Source: Mixophyes australis
Lineage: Eukaryota > Chordata > Amphibia > Anura > Limnodynastidae
DNA length: 64,000 nucleotides
Direction: 5' to 3'
Assembly: GCA_036250195.1 (NCBI GenBank)
Contig: JAVHZZ010000001.1
Location: 401,192,117 to 401,256,116 of the forward strand
Positions 20,596-31,974 of this stretch are shown piece by piece. The notes under the pieces were generated by a model, which worked only from the letters and a program-made list of their open reading frames with translations, was not told where the DNA came from and made no database searches. How positions within the stretch are numbered: the stretch's first letter is position 1; the number at the start of each line of letters is the position of its first letter. The translations under genes and the position numbers were made by a program.

Positions 20596-20853
20596 CAAGT
20601 TAACCCGTGCATGATACTCATGCATTCTAGTCAAATCAAGCTACTTAAGGTGTTAAAAAGGTTCTTGTCATCTTCATCGCCACACACTAACACACGCCAC
20701 TAGGCTTTTATATACTAGATAATGCTAAGAATTTAGTAGGTCAGTGTAGTATATAACTCCACCCAGCAGGTGGCGCTGCAGCTTGAGCACTCTGTCACCC
20801 GGTAGTTTTTTCCACACACACTAACACACGCCGCTAGGCTTTTATATATTAGA
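20596..20853 (-). mobile_element. Small Helitron-like element with two 5' termini
   Basis: On the minus strand it begins TCTAATATATAAAAGCC directly after an A (20,854). A nearly identical start, TCTAGTATATAAAAGCC, again after an A, lies inside at 20,719. The 3' side has a perfect 6-bp hairpin GCATGA-GTA-TCATGC at 20,609-20,623, then ACGGGTTAACTTG followed by T. A 5' TC, a subterminal 3' hairpin and insertion between A and T are Helitron hallmarks, but the final tetramer is CTTG rather than CTRR, so this may be a Helentron-like relative. Confidence 0.5.
20763..20776 (+). promoter_or_regulatory. CTCF-type binding core
   Basis: The 14-mer CCAGCAGGTGGCGC fits the vertebrate CTCF core pattern CCASYAGRKGGCRS at every position. 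It lies within the Helitron-like element, between its two 5' termini. Occupancy cannot be judged from sequence. Confidence 0.55.
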
Positions 20854-21959
20854 TGGGAGTGCTCAGTGGCTTAATGGCAGTCGTCTAGTTGTAGTAAGAG
20901 AAGGACGGGGGGCAATATTGAATGCAAAAAAAATGTAGAACAAAATATAATCAAAAATAAATGTATTAATCAGATTATACAACAAAATAATTGTAGCAGC
21001 ACACTATGCAGTGGTGTAACTCTGCAGGTAGTAATACATATATCAAAAGAAGTCCATCCTCATTGGAATACAAAGTCATACAAGTCAAAAAAACAGAGAC
21101 TGACACTTGAAATCACCAGTCTTTGAGTGACAAAACGGCAATCACTAAGGAATAACTATGCATTCTACCTGTTTCTCTTAATGTGGCAAGATTTCTGGTA
21201 ACCATGATGTTTAATTAATGTGTTGGTCCTGTTTTTTTGGTATAAATATTTGCACCATTCTCCTTTTGCCCCTGAAGAAAGTCAGTTGTACTGAAATGAT
21301 CACTGGGCGTTGGGTGTAGTAACACAATGTTGCATTAAGCTTAATTTCACATATTTAAACTTTATGTTTTCCACATGATGCCAGTGCTGGTTTGCACTTA
21401 GGATAAATGGGTGAGTCCCCTTATACTAAGGTTGTCTCTAATAACTCACATTCTGCCATGCTGATTTTGTGAAAGAGGGGCATGGTATTTGAGGGGCTAC
21501 ATCTTGAAAAGTATTAGAGTTATTGTGCTTACCTTTGGCATGCAAATGGTGAACCGCCTCTGGATGCTGCATGCCAAATTTCAGAACAAAAGAATAAAAA
21601 ATGATAAGTTTGGTCTAGTCTTTTTTTCCACTTCCTATTTTTCAAAAAGTCACTGTTTTTCCTGTACTACTATTAGCCCTGGCACTGTTCTCATTTCAAA
21701 ATGTAATCAGTCGGAGCAGTGTCAATGGCTGTAACTGAATCGATTTAAATGTCTCGCGGTTCTGGGATGTCAATCATTAAATAAACAATAATAGTAAAAA
21801 AAAAAACAGCATTCACCCCACCCCTCCCTCTACAAATCTTATCCAGTCCCAGTGATGGCAGCCTAGCTGGCATTTACAAAATTAGGGAGAACAAAAAGCA
21901 TGCGGTTCTCATGAATTACCAGCCCGGGCTGGTGACTCTATTGCAGTTTGGGGTCCCCC
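20854..21959. other. Unassigned sequence
   Basis: It contains a GCCCCTGAAGAAAGTC word near 21,268, common in dispersed frog repeats as I remember them, and a TATAAA near 21,240, but no element boundary I can defend. The frame 21,489-21,734 has no domain. Confidence 0.4.
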
Positions 21960-22140
21960 TGCCATAATGCCAAACCAGTTTGTGCACTACGGATCCCAGT
22001 ATGCCCAGACTGCCATTACGTGTTTGGGCATGCTTGTATTTGTAGCACTACAAGCACCAAAATGCCCATGGCTGCCAGGGCATGCTGCCATTTGGAGAAC
22101 CACAAGTACCAGCATGCCTGGCACCCAGGACCCGTTGGGA
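21960..22140 (+). repeat. Palindrome-rich repeat with CATGCTGG/ACTTGTAG words
   Basis: The stretch contains GGGCATGCTTGTATTTGTAG followed by CACTACAAGCACCAAAATGCCC, an imperfect hairpin, plus further copies CACAAGTACCAGCATGCC and CACTACGGATCCCAGTATGCCC. The same CATGCTGGTACTTGTAG word makes the core of the MITE at 48,541-48,681. The overlapping plus frames at 21,948-22,275 and minus frame 22,016-22,378 arise from this repeat and are not genes. Confidence 0.55.
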
Positions 22141-23194
22141 CCAGATTGCAGATGTGCACATTGCCAGGCACTGACATGTTTCCCGTTTCAGTACCACAGA
22201 TTCTACAGGTTAAGGAAGGATTACAGGCAGTGTGCCGCCCCTTCACAGCAGATCTGGTGGAGCTGTAACCGTTGAAGACACCATGCAGCACGACATACAG
22301 AAGCAAGGGGACTCTATGGATGCAGGACCATAGGAGTGTCTCTTTTGAGTAGGATGCACACTCTGCATTTCTATGCACAGTGCACGGCAGGCCATGATAG
22401 TACAGTTACGCCACAGGTCACTGACCCTTTTCGAAGCAATCTGACTCTTGGTCCTTTTGTGTGGAGGACACTTTAACCTGCTTTGTGTGGGCATGCCATT
22501 GTCGAGTTCAGAAGGGGTTTAGTCAGTGTGATGCCAGATTTTAGCACCGGCCACTAGTAAAGGATAATTTCCTAGGAACAGTGATTAGTTCTGGATGGCC
22601 ATACATTGTTTGGTTTTGCAAATAGTTAACAGTCTGCTAATCTTTACTCCTGTCCCCCTGTCAAACGCCTTCTGTAAATATTAAAGCTTTTCCATCATGT
22701 TCTGTCCATAAGTTGTAGTATTTGATGTAAAATATGTAAAAAAAAAGAAAAATAAAAAAATGAAAATATAAATTCCGTTTAATGGCATTTTTAAAGCATC
22801 AATGGGCAGATCCACCGCCTGGATTACATTATACAGAAGGCAGGTCCGGCCATTGTAGCTTCAAAACTGCAATTTTAACTAAGGCCATTACAAGTGACGT
22901 AATTTCGAACTGGAGAGATTTCTAAAAGTTGCATTTTAGATGTGGTGGCCACTAAAAGTGTGGTAAATAGTTGCTGTCGGTAAGTGTAGATTTTGTGCTG
23001 TCTGTTAGATGATTATTCATTGTGCGCTTATCACTGTTATACTCATCTGTATTTTAACAACGCTGTAAAGTCTGTCGCCATTGACTAAAGTCAATTTATT
23101 AGCAGCCAATTAACCTACTAGTATGTTTTTGAAGTGTTATAACCCGACCACAGCACTGTGATTGACCTGATTTTTCAGTGGGTGTTAATTATAC
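22141..23194. other. Unassigned sequence
   Basis: No gene. A/T runs occur at 22,735-22,770. Confidence 0.45.
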
Positions 23195-23231
23195 AAATTG
23201 CTTCCAATTTTGGGTGAATTGGAAGCAATTT
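23195..23231. repeat. Perfect 15-bp inverted repeat
   Basis: AAATTGCTTCCAATT and AATTGGAAGCAATTT are exact reverse complements separated by seven bases (ttgggtg). It can form a stable hairpin in DNA or RNA. No surrounding element was identified. Confidence 0.9.
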
Positions 23232-24039
23232 GAAACTTTATTCAGTTGATTTTCAGGATACGCAGAATTAATTTGTCCTTCTCTAAGGTTAACAAGTGAA
23301 TGGAGAAAAAGATATCATCAAGTGAGATACACATTGACGGCAAATGAAAAAATCAATGCGAAAATTAGCAATATGATGTTCTATTTTTGTAACATTGATC
23401 ACAGGATTCCACCCTACATGTAGATAACCAAGAAACGAAAACTCCCTCACACCTTACATATATCAACTATAATCTGCTGCTTACATTCTTTTATTTTCTA
23501 CTGTTCCCTGTTATTTACTTTACCTCTCCTTAAGATTCCCCTTCCCCCGATATGACAGATAAGTTTCATTTGATAGCACCTACTAGAGACACAGCTACAT
23601 TATAAAAAAAATGACCCCCGGTAGGAAATCAGAAGAACAAAGGCACTCCAGTCTACTGATATAATTTAAATAATACTTAAAAACACTTTTTAATTCATAA
23701 TTATTAAAATAATATTTCAATCAGGTATTTATGTGGCCAAATATCTGAAAATATAGACAGAATTAATTAGTGAAAAAGGCAAGAAAATTAGTGATTAAAA
23801 ATACAAATAACCCTTATGTAGTAGCTGAACAAAGGGTTGCAAAACAAGGATTGGTTGTGCCTTTATGAGGTATAATATATATTATATGTTGTTGGAATTA
23901 TATGTCCCTTATGATCTGGCACATTTATCAGTTTCACATGCAAAAATGGGATGGATAGAATTTACAAAGTGTGTATCATATATTAGAAAAAATACTTTAT
24001 TTCACATCATCATTCCCATTAAACAACCAAATATACTGA
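23232..24039. other. Unassigned AT-rich sequence
   Basis: I see no supported feature. The frame 23,865-24,095 has no domain. Confidence 0.5.
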
Positions 24040-25085
24040 GGTTGCTATGGAAACGCAGGGTGAAGCAGAGGTCAGTCATAAGAGAGAGCCCGTGAGGAGA
24101 AGAGAGAGAGGCACGGAGGAAAAGCTGACAAAAAGAGGTGCTGGGAGTCTGAGAGAGGTGGCAGCAACAGGAGAAGCAGTGAGGTGTGTGTTGGAAGCAG
24201 AGTCTACCGAAACAACCGAGTGTACAGAGGAAGAGAGGGATACCCAAGCTATGAAAAGAGAAGCTGGGTATAGATTTGCATAGAGAAGTCTTAAAGCTGG
24301 ATCACTACAGAAAATCCACTATCAAGTCGCCTAAGCAGCCTGAGTGAGATAACACAGTAAAGCAAGCCTATGTGCGGAGAGGTAGACTCTTGCTATTAGC
24401 AAATTGCGTGTTAGCAGAGAGGAACAGCTAGCACAATCAAGCTTGCAGTTAGTCTATGACCCAACAGTGGCTAAGACCCTCATCTTCAGTCAAAGGGAGA
24501 GAGATAAGTAAAAACACACCAAACATTGTGATACTATTAATGCTGCACATATATCAGAGACTGTGTTACCTGTCAGAGATATAATGAAAGCTACCAACAT
24601 TTCAACAAGTGCACCAATGTTAATAACTTAACCTCACAAACTATTTAATATTGGCAGGATTGTAATTATTGTTTATTTACATTTTCACACTGTCTTTGGG
24701 TGAGTTGTGAGATGGGTGCCAGTGAATGTATGTGTGGTGGCCATCTTGTTGTTTAGTTATTACTGTACAGTTGCCTTTGATTAATATCTTACCCACTGTC
24801 CTATTTATCCCGTTCATAATTTCCCCATATTAAATCCACCTCTCCCATTTATTTTCCCCAAATTAAACACCCAGTTGATTATTTGCAACCACAGTGTGCG
24901 GTACATTATTATTTAGAAGGTTAGTGTGGTCGGGTACAAGGGGCTTCCTGAGTCAACCCCTGGTGAATTCAGTCACAGTCCTCATCCCACCATACTGTGT
25001 AGAAGAATCGGGTAGAGGCACTGAAGAGAAAGAGAGAACATTTCATCCCCCCTTTCAGTGCGCTAGAGAAAGGGGTGCTACATAT
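24040..25085 (+). other. Purine-rich to mixed stretch, possibly an unclassified LTR
   Basis: From 24,040 to 24,260 the plus strand is strongly purine-biased (AGAGAGAGCC, GAAGAGAGAGAGG). It is followed by 700 bases ending in a run that includes CCACAGTGTGCGGTACATTA near 24,890. The composition resembles LTR or leader sequence of retroelements, but I found no TG...CA termini, duplicate copy or coding domain. Confidence 0.2.
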
Positions 25086-26882
25086 GATTTTAATTCAATC
25101 CTCTAATTGTCTTGAATAGACAGTATTGTGGTTCTAAAATAAATAATTATGTCACAGAGGGGGATAGCATATATTTTGCACAGTGCTCTGAGTTACCCTA
25201 ATCTATAAAGGGATTCAGGGTATCTCAGGATCCCCAAGATTTTTAATATAAAGCTTTCAATAGGCACACATACCATGCTCTATGACTTAAAGACAAAAGG
25301 GTAATCTTCCTTATCCCCGTAAACAGGGTATTCCTAGTTATGTTGTTTTAAAATCGTGTGAAAAGTATAGGCATCTATATTTTTTTTTCACTCCTGATAA
25401 TAGCCACCTATAGCATCTCACATATAGACTATATACTATAATGGCCCAAATTTAATTTTTCCCAAATGCCACTTACATTGACTCCCTATCAGACTGTCTC
25501 CTGAGGTGATCCTAGTGAGTGCCACCTAGGTGTCCCAATAGTATACCACTAAATAATTTGGAGAGAAAACCACCTAATTGTAGCCGATGGTTGCGTCTGA
25601 ATGGCCGCCACCGGCTGCTACTTCCGGATTAGTGACATCATAAATGATGTCATGACCTTATGTATGTTTCACCATAAGGCTTTACGGCGCACACTGGTGC
25701 AGACTGAAAAGAGATTCACCAATATTTTTCCCAAACACTGCAATGAATGGATTTTTTTGTACATCAGCACATTTCACTAATTGCATCCATGTTACATATA
25801 GAGCTGTGACATGTACAGCTGGGCTGAATTGTTTATCACCTTAGTGCTTCCCCTACATCCCAACAAAGTATTACTACTTTGTTCAGTATAGTCAGTTGTC
25901 CATTTAGTCTCGATAGAGGGATTCGTTATATGTGGAGATATCCTTTAAGCTCAGTGTGGATCATGGCAGAAAAATTTAATTAGGGATCACAGAGGTGGAA
26001 AAAAACATGGGAATATACCTGCTCGATTCAAGGCCCATTCCTCAAGGTTCTGCCTCTGCTCAGTCTTCAAGGTCACGCTCTCCAACCCTATTGAGACATA
26101 ACTCTCCTCTCCACAACTTTATTCTCCACATTACTTCAACTGTTAGCTACCAAGACTGAGTTTCCTGAGCAAGAATCATTGATTCAGCATGTTTGCAAGG
26201 TCTTGTCCCCTCGCCACCTCCCTTTTTTTTCTCCTTTCTCTTCTCACTCTTTATCTTCACAGCACATATATGTTCTTCTGGTGCACATGATGATGGATTC
26301 TCCATCGGCCAGCAAGACTGACTTGAACCAGAATAAACAGCCAACTCACTGATAAGTCATATAGACAGTTGAAAAGTTATTTAAAGTTCATTACATTACA
26401 ACACCCGCTCATCCACTCCCCACTACTTACATAACATATGCATCACCATATATCCTGAATGTTACTATGGCATACTATGGGGATATTTCACACAATGTAT
26501 GTTATGAATTATGTAACACCTCTCCCCATCCCACAGCCCATTCTTCATCTACTAGCATTAACTTCTTTCTCACACCTCCCTGTCACTCGCTTCTTTCTCC
26601 TTCTCTTCCTCCTCCTCTGCAAGCAGTGAGCTCATTTGTTAAATAGGATATTTTTGATAGCTAACCCGGGGACAAGAAAACATCCATCCTGACACTTAAA
26701 GCTCATTCCCCCTGCACCATAGGCTTACCAAAAAATAAATTTAACCACTCCCATACCCAAGTACCGAGTTCTCAGACATCATCCCCACCCCCCACCTTAA
26801 ATTCCCTCAGTCTAGGGAGTTATTACTCTATGTGGTCAGGACATAAGGAAGTAATCAGAGGTAGGATAATCAGTTAAGTGAC
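25086..26882. other. Unassigned sequence with a CRE-like palindrome
   Basis: At 25,633-25,652 TGACATCAT-aa-ATGATGTCA is a perfect palindrome around a GC-richer patch (25,590-25,690) with CpG dinucleotides. This may be a decayed MITE or LTR core. Nothing else is recognisable. Confidence 0.45.
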
Positions 26883-27296
26883 TCACCAAAACAAACAAAA
26901 ACAATGCTTAGAGGACCTCACGACCACAGTGCAATCGCTTAAAACCCTGCATAAACAGCAACCTTCACACATAAATGCCAACATATCAAAATGATGAGTA
27001 GACATAAAAAACCTTGTAGGTGAAAATTCCTCGGAGTATAGACCAAGAACAGTCCTCTCTGTTCCAGCTGTGAAGATTACCCTAAAAACTAGGAACAGAA
27101 TTAATAGATGTCTCAGCCTGTCAGTCCACCATTCTTCACTATCACCCAACTGGGATAATCCTCCCCCCCCATCAGGGACAAAACCATGATATGGCAGATG
27201 ATTAGAAAGCTGCTTGTATCTCCCTAAAGTGGGAGATTCAGGGAGCAATTGTGTGTGGATTGTCTCCTTTATGTCATCAAGAGATGCCCAGCACAT
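26883..27296 (-). other. Unassigned 137-codon open frame
   Basis: This is one of the longer unexplained frames in the window. It begins MCWASLDDIKETIHTQLLPE and contains a hydrophobic stretch LLILFLVFRVIFTAG after an EEWWTDRL segment, a layout that could suggest a membrane segment. No domain is recognisable, codon use is not distinctive, and cysteine and phenylalanine codons increase in the AT-rich 3' half. It could be a remnant of a retroviral or other element's coding region, or chance. Confidence 0.15.
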
Positions 27297-29529
27297 ATCT
27301 CAGGGAGGAGGGGAATCTGTAGGTACCTGAACAGCAGGGGGAAAAGGGTAAGTACTGTCAATGTGTCTGTCCTATCAGCCTCACATTTCAGATAGTTGTC
27401 TCCTGTCTTTCAGTTTTGTCTGTCCTGCCAGTGTGTCTGTTGCTCCTGCCATTACTGTCTGTCTGTCCTGCCAGGACATAATTTGTTTTTTGGGAAATAC
27501 ATTTTTTAAATTTGTAATAAAAGATATATAGTTTTTTCTAGTAAAATAAATAACCCATCATATGGCCTAGTCAATCCTGCATACTTTTGAATTGGTTATG
27601 TAGTTATGCTTAGGTCTTCTGCCTTGATGAAGGAGGGATATCCTTGTCAACAGCATCTGGATGAGAAAAAGGGGAAATATAAGTGTTACAATAATTATTT
27701 ATTTTCACTAATTAAGCATTCCATAATTACATAGTACATACATTTTTGTTGTTAATGGAGTATAATATTTCATATTATTTTATTTTTATTTTTATATTGC
27801 CTATATTCTTTCAGATTATGTAATTGTCAATTATAGGCTTATGCACAAAATCAACAATTATACATAGCTTTACTTTATAAAGCAGAAGGCATCAAGTCTG
27901 TTCCTGTGCCCGGAATGTGCAGAAACCTCTATGAATTACATTACTTTGACACATTTCGTCTACATTTTTCTTACAGAATGCCATTGTGGTATATTTTGTA
28001 CTTTGTAATAAAAAGATTTTATTTTGAGGACATTTAGGTGAAACATAATATAATAAAGTTCAATTGATGCAAACGCCAATATCGACTCATCTAAGGCCTA
28101 GTCTTATGCTTACATAAATAAATGGTTTTCAAATAGAATAAGACACTACATTTGTTTACCTTCCTCTGTGTTCTCCCTTGATGGACAAGCCACTTCCACA
28201 TCCACTTAACCACATAACCAATTCCGGTAGCCCAGGGCCTGGGCTACCTGTACGGCCTTCTCTCTGTGTTGCTGCTTTGTGAAGCAGAGCGTTTTGATAT
28301 GCAAGATAGACTAGTGGAGCCAACCTATGTGTATGAACTGTATAGGAAGGGTAGCAAAGTTTCATGTAATGTGTATGCAATTTTGTACTCCTGGGTGTAT
28401 AATCACTAACACCTAGTCATGTGTAACATTCCTTTTAAGGGTTACTTATAAGCAATAAACAACACTCTTCCTATAAGAACCAGCACAATACCTATTATTG
28501 GCTGATTTCTATGACCTACAGATAAGAACTAACCCGCTAATCCATTTCACCATGGTCCTGTGTTTAACCCAATGCCTTGAATCAATGCTCTACCTGCTAC
28601 TCTACAATTACGATCCTAAGTACACAGAAGGAACCAGTATGATATCACTCTGGTAGCAAGGCTGCAGGAACACAGCATAACACCTGTGTAGCATTATCAG
28701 GAGTCCATAGATAGCATAATATCAGGGACTCAGGTCTGAACACTGGTACAGTGTGTTAGGAACACAGGTTAGCAGGAACAGGATACCAATAAATAAGGCT
28801 TGCACAGTGGTAACAGTAGGCCAAGAACTCAGAATAGCGTGGACAATACTGAATCACAGGTCCTGTAGCTGTGTCACAGCCTAGGCTCCCCAATGATCTG
28901 GCCTGTGTTGCAGGAAGAGACAGAATCTTAAATGCAACGCATTAACTGTAGGCTTGATTTATTGCTGCACTCCTAAAACAGCAGAAATCCAGAATACAGC
29001 ACAGCTCTGGTTGGAGTACGATATTGGGGAATCATAATTCCCATTTTAATAAATATAAATCAATTTTATACATTGCGTTATATACATTTTTTTTGTTTTT
29101 TTACAATTCAATTGTGTTCATCTAACAACTAATCATGCAACTTGCATTTTTTAAGGAATGCAATTTACAATATTACTCTCCGTGATATGTTTTAATAGAA
29201 ATATTTACATTTTTTTTTCTTGAGTCTGAAAGATTTTCATCTTCATTTGTCTACTATTTCATTAGAAAGTTATTAAGAGCACTGAAGCAAAACAGATCAT
29301 TAGAATTTTAAACAGTGCAAAGAATAGTAAGTGGAAATAAATGACCAATTAAATGAATACACAGATAAAAGATCAGTGTTCAAATATTATTGTTAAAAGA
29401 AAGATAGTAAAATTGCTGAAGATGGAGCATATTTTTTCATGCTATACGGAGCTATCAAGCATTCCCAAACTGTGGAGGATGTGCCAGATTGGATTACTGA
29501 ATTTGTTAGTTTATCAAAATGACTGTTTT
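27297..29529. other. Unassigned AT-rich sequence
   Basis: No gene. From 28,620 to 28,980 words such as GGAACACAG, CAGGAACAGG and AACACTGGTACAG recur, as in the U3 parts of Gypsy LTRs elsewhere in this window, but no termini are visible. Confidence 0.4.
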
Positions 29530-29856
29530 GGGCAGCACGGTTGCTAAGTGGTTAGCACTTCTGCCTTACAGCACTGGGTTCATGAGTTCAGTTCCCGACC
29601 ATGGCCTTATCTGTGAGGAGTTTGTATGTTCTCCCCGTGTTTGCATGGGTGTCCTCCAGGTGCTCCGGTTTCCTCCCACACTCCAAAAACATATTGGTTG
29701 GTTAATTGCTGCTAACAAATTGACCCTAGTCTGTGTGTGTATTAGGGAATTTAGACTGTGAGCCCCAATGGGGCAGGGACTGATGTGAGGGAGTTCTCTG
29801 TACAGCGCTGCAGAATTAGTGGCGCTATATAAATAAATGGTAATAATAATAATATT
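29530..29856 (+). mobile_element. tRNA-derived SINE with a LINE-type tail
   Basis: The head GGCAGCACGGTTGCTAAGTG contains an RNA polymerase III A-box-like word (TTGCTAAGTGG, 29,541-29,551), and GAGTTCAGTTCC (29,584-29,595) fits a B-box. The middle (GTATGTTCTCCCCGTGTTTG, CGGTTTCCTCCCACACTCCA) is the conserved core seen in widespread vertebrate SINEs. The tail CAGCGCTGCAGAATTAGTG then GGCGCTATATAAATAAATGG and a TAA microsatellite corresponds to the tails at 4,086, 40,523 and 63,164. A SINE needs a LINE's reverse transcriptase for copying, and the tail presumably recruits it. Confidence 0.8.
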
Positions 29857-30048
29857 GTAGTGCAGTTTAGTTAGGCCTCCATTGACATGCTGTGTTATAG
29901 TAGCTCGATCATGCTGTTTAGAAAATCGTGCTCCGTTGGTTTGTATAAATATTTAACTTTTAATACAAGAGTACTGTTACACTGGAGATATTGTAGCACA
30001 GAGCTGATTTTTCTATTTTTTTCCAGTTCCCTTAGGGAATAGTCTAGG
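29857..30048. other. Unassigned spacer
   Basis: Sequence between the SINE and the MITE with nothing recognisable. Confidence 0.5.
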
Positions 30049-30221
30049 GGGTATATTTACTAAACTGCGGGTTTGAAAAAGTGGAGATGTTGCCTATAGC
30101 AACCAATCAGATTCTAGCTGTTATTTTGAAGAATGCACTAAATAAATGAAAGCTAGAATCTGATTGGTTGCTATAGGCAACATCTCCACTTTTCCAAACC
30201 CGCAGTAGAGTAAATCTAGCC
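30049..30221. mobile_element. Palindromic MITE, copy 3 (173 bp)
   Basis: Same arms as copy 2: GGGTATATTTACTAAACTGC at the left and, inverted, GGCTAGATTTACT at the right, with the CCTATAGCAACCAATCAGAT core. A perfect 5-bp duplication ctagg lies at 30,044-30,048 and 30,222-30,226. Length is identical to copy 2. Confidence 0.95.
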
Positions 30222-30822
30222 CTAGGTCTATGCGACATCACGGCAGGGGGATCCTACAATGCAGATTCCCCTGCTATAGTGTCACTAGCCCAGCCTGTCA
30301 TAGAATAGTGCTGGTAACGACTTTTTCAGGGGGCTACTGTTTGTCCCCTATATATTGAGCGCTAGTGCTTTTAGCACTTTTGGAAGTGGGAGACATGCTT
30401 TTTTTCCCCCCAATTTTTTATTTATTACATAAAATCCATTAACACAACAGTCATCATCATGAAGTTGGCATATGTATTTTACGTTATATGCTGTTCACAC
30501 TTATCTTAAGAAACATGCAGCTCAGCATACCCCTATAATTGCAATGTTTTTTGCTGTGTTTTTTACATAAAATGGTTTCAACACTCCATAAGCTGCTCAA
30601 TCCTTAACTCTCCTTTCACAAGATTACTGGATCATGCAGAATCATACCCTGAAACAACCCACATACAATATGCTGCCACCACCTGAGAAATTAATTTATA
30701 TAACAACACTGAGGGCTTGTTCACATCTATACATTGTTAATGTGCCTTTCAACCGCCTATGCCTGAAAACCGTATTAAAGATGGATTGAAAATATAATAA
30801 ATACACATCACTAAAACCAACA
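30222..30822. other. Unassigned sequence
   Basis: At 30,238-30,400 a GC-richer stretch with GCGCTAGTGCTTTTAGCACT, a short palindrome, may be a degraded repeat. The rest is AT-rich. Confidence 0.45.
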
Positions 30823-30839
30823 TTACTTTTCATGTGTTT

Positions 30840-31250
30840 TTTCCCAGTTTCCCAGCACATACACAGTTTCACAAAGATGTCCTCCCTGGTATACGGAGGA
30901 CCCTTGATAGTCCTCGCAGGCCCACCAAAGATGCTCCTCCCTTTCCAGCAGTCTCTGTCGGGGCTGGCGGCTGGTACCTAAAGAGAAGTGTACCAAAAGG
31001 AACAAACAGGTGTCACAGAGGATAAACAAACAACAACAGCGTATGGGGCAATATCCTACCTGGCGTGACCACCTCACTAATGATCCCAGGTTTACGACAG
31101 CTTCCGTCTGGACCAGCTGTATCTTCCACTCAACAGGCCTCTGCCTGCTGCCTGAACCCCGGCTGTTAAGCCTGCCTGTCTTGGGGTTCAGGACTTGAGT
31201 GCACTTCCAGACAGCTAAAGGGGCCTTGTATGCCTTTCTCAACAACTTAA
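30840..31250 (-). other. Candidate exons with an 82-nt GT-AG intron (unassigned gene or repeat)
   Basis: A minus-strand frame (31,245-30,823, 140 codons) contains VEWKIQLVQTEAVVNL and GSLVRWSRQ. It then meets CGCCAG|GTAGGAT (boundary 31,060/31,059), a good splice donor. Eighty-two bases on is a pyrimidine tract ending TTCTCTTTAG|GTACCAG (boundary 30,978/30,977), a good acceptor. Joining in phase 0 keeps the frame open for about 35 more codons. I do not recognise the protein. The stretch lies downstream of a CpG-rich minus-strand promoter candidate at 32.0 kb, so the two may belong to one transcription unit, either a host gene or a multi-exon transposon gene. Confidence 0.3.
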
Positions 31251-31266
31251 CCTGCTTACTTAGTAC

Positions 31267-31680
31267 CTAGCGCCCTTCCATCCAACTGTAAGGGCCTACA
31301 GCCCTGCTATCAACAAGGATCCAATGTCCCCCTAATCCCCAGTGCCTAATGCCCTCTATACACTAGGACCTAATGCACTCTAAACAACTGGCAGGGGCCT
31401 AGTGCCCCACTACTCCATGGGCCTAGCGCTCTGCTACTTTACAGGCATGGTGCCCTCTTCTCTAAGGGCTTGGTGCCCTCTAAACAAACTAAGGGCCTAG
31501 TGCCTTTTACTTATCTCAAGGCCTTGTGTCCTAAGAGTGACCCTGTAGGCCTTATGCCCCTGACCCCATTTTCTGAGGACCAGCTATAAAGGGGCCTAGT
31601 GCCCAGAAAAGACCCTACCTATGTCCTTACTGTGCCTGGGCCTTGTGCCCACTATCTGGATCACGGGCCTTGTGCTTAAA
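31267..31680 (+). repeat. Minisatellite of about 30-bp units, core GGGCCTAGTGCCC
   Basis: About 14 diverged units built on GGGCCTAGTGCCC or variants (GGGCTTGGTGCCC, GGCCTTGTGTCC, GGGCCTTGTGCCC) at spacings of 25-35 bases. The core is a near-palindrome (GGGC-ctagt-GCCC). The array lies between the two groups of candidate exons on the minus strand, so it could be intronic. Confidence 0.8.
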
Positions 31681-31751
31681 TAAAAAAATAAAGAAAATAG
31701 ACAGAGGTGTGGGCGGAGGCCCAGGAGAGGTGACACCCATATGGGCCTTAC

Positions 31752-31968
31752 CTGCTTCCACTGTCTTTGGGGCCTTCCTCCCTGTGTTTCCTCCTCCTGT
31801 CCTTCTCTCAGGCCATCTCTCCAAGTCTTCAAGGGGCAGAATAGCTCTCACCCATGACAAGAACTCTCTGCCTCCGCTATCGTCTCTCGCCAGTCCACCG
31901 TCTTCTTTCTTCCCTTGTTGAGCATGCATTCTTCTTCCTCTTGTTCTGCACGGTCTGTCCCCCGACAT
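31752..31968 (-). other. Candidate first coding exon (unassigned)
   Basis: From an ATG at 31,968 the minus strand is open for 72 codons (starts MSGDRPCRTRGRRMHAQQGK) to a good splice donor GCAG|GTAAGG at 31,752/31,751. The peptide is rich in R, G, E and D and hydrophilic, with no domain I recognise. The ATG lies about 35 bases downstream of a YY1-like AAGATGGCGGC word in a CpG-rich block. The open frame also continues upstream to 32,121, which is expected from GC-rich DNA. This could equally be the leader of a repeat. Confidence 0.25.
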
Positions 31969-31974
31969 CCTCTC

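Noticed and set aside
29541..29595. tRNA gene
   Set aside because: A-box and B-box words are present but no cloverleaf can be folded, and the sequence continues into a SINE core and LINE-type tail.
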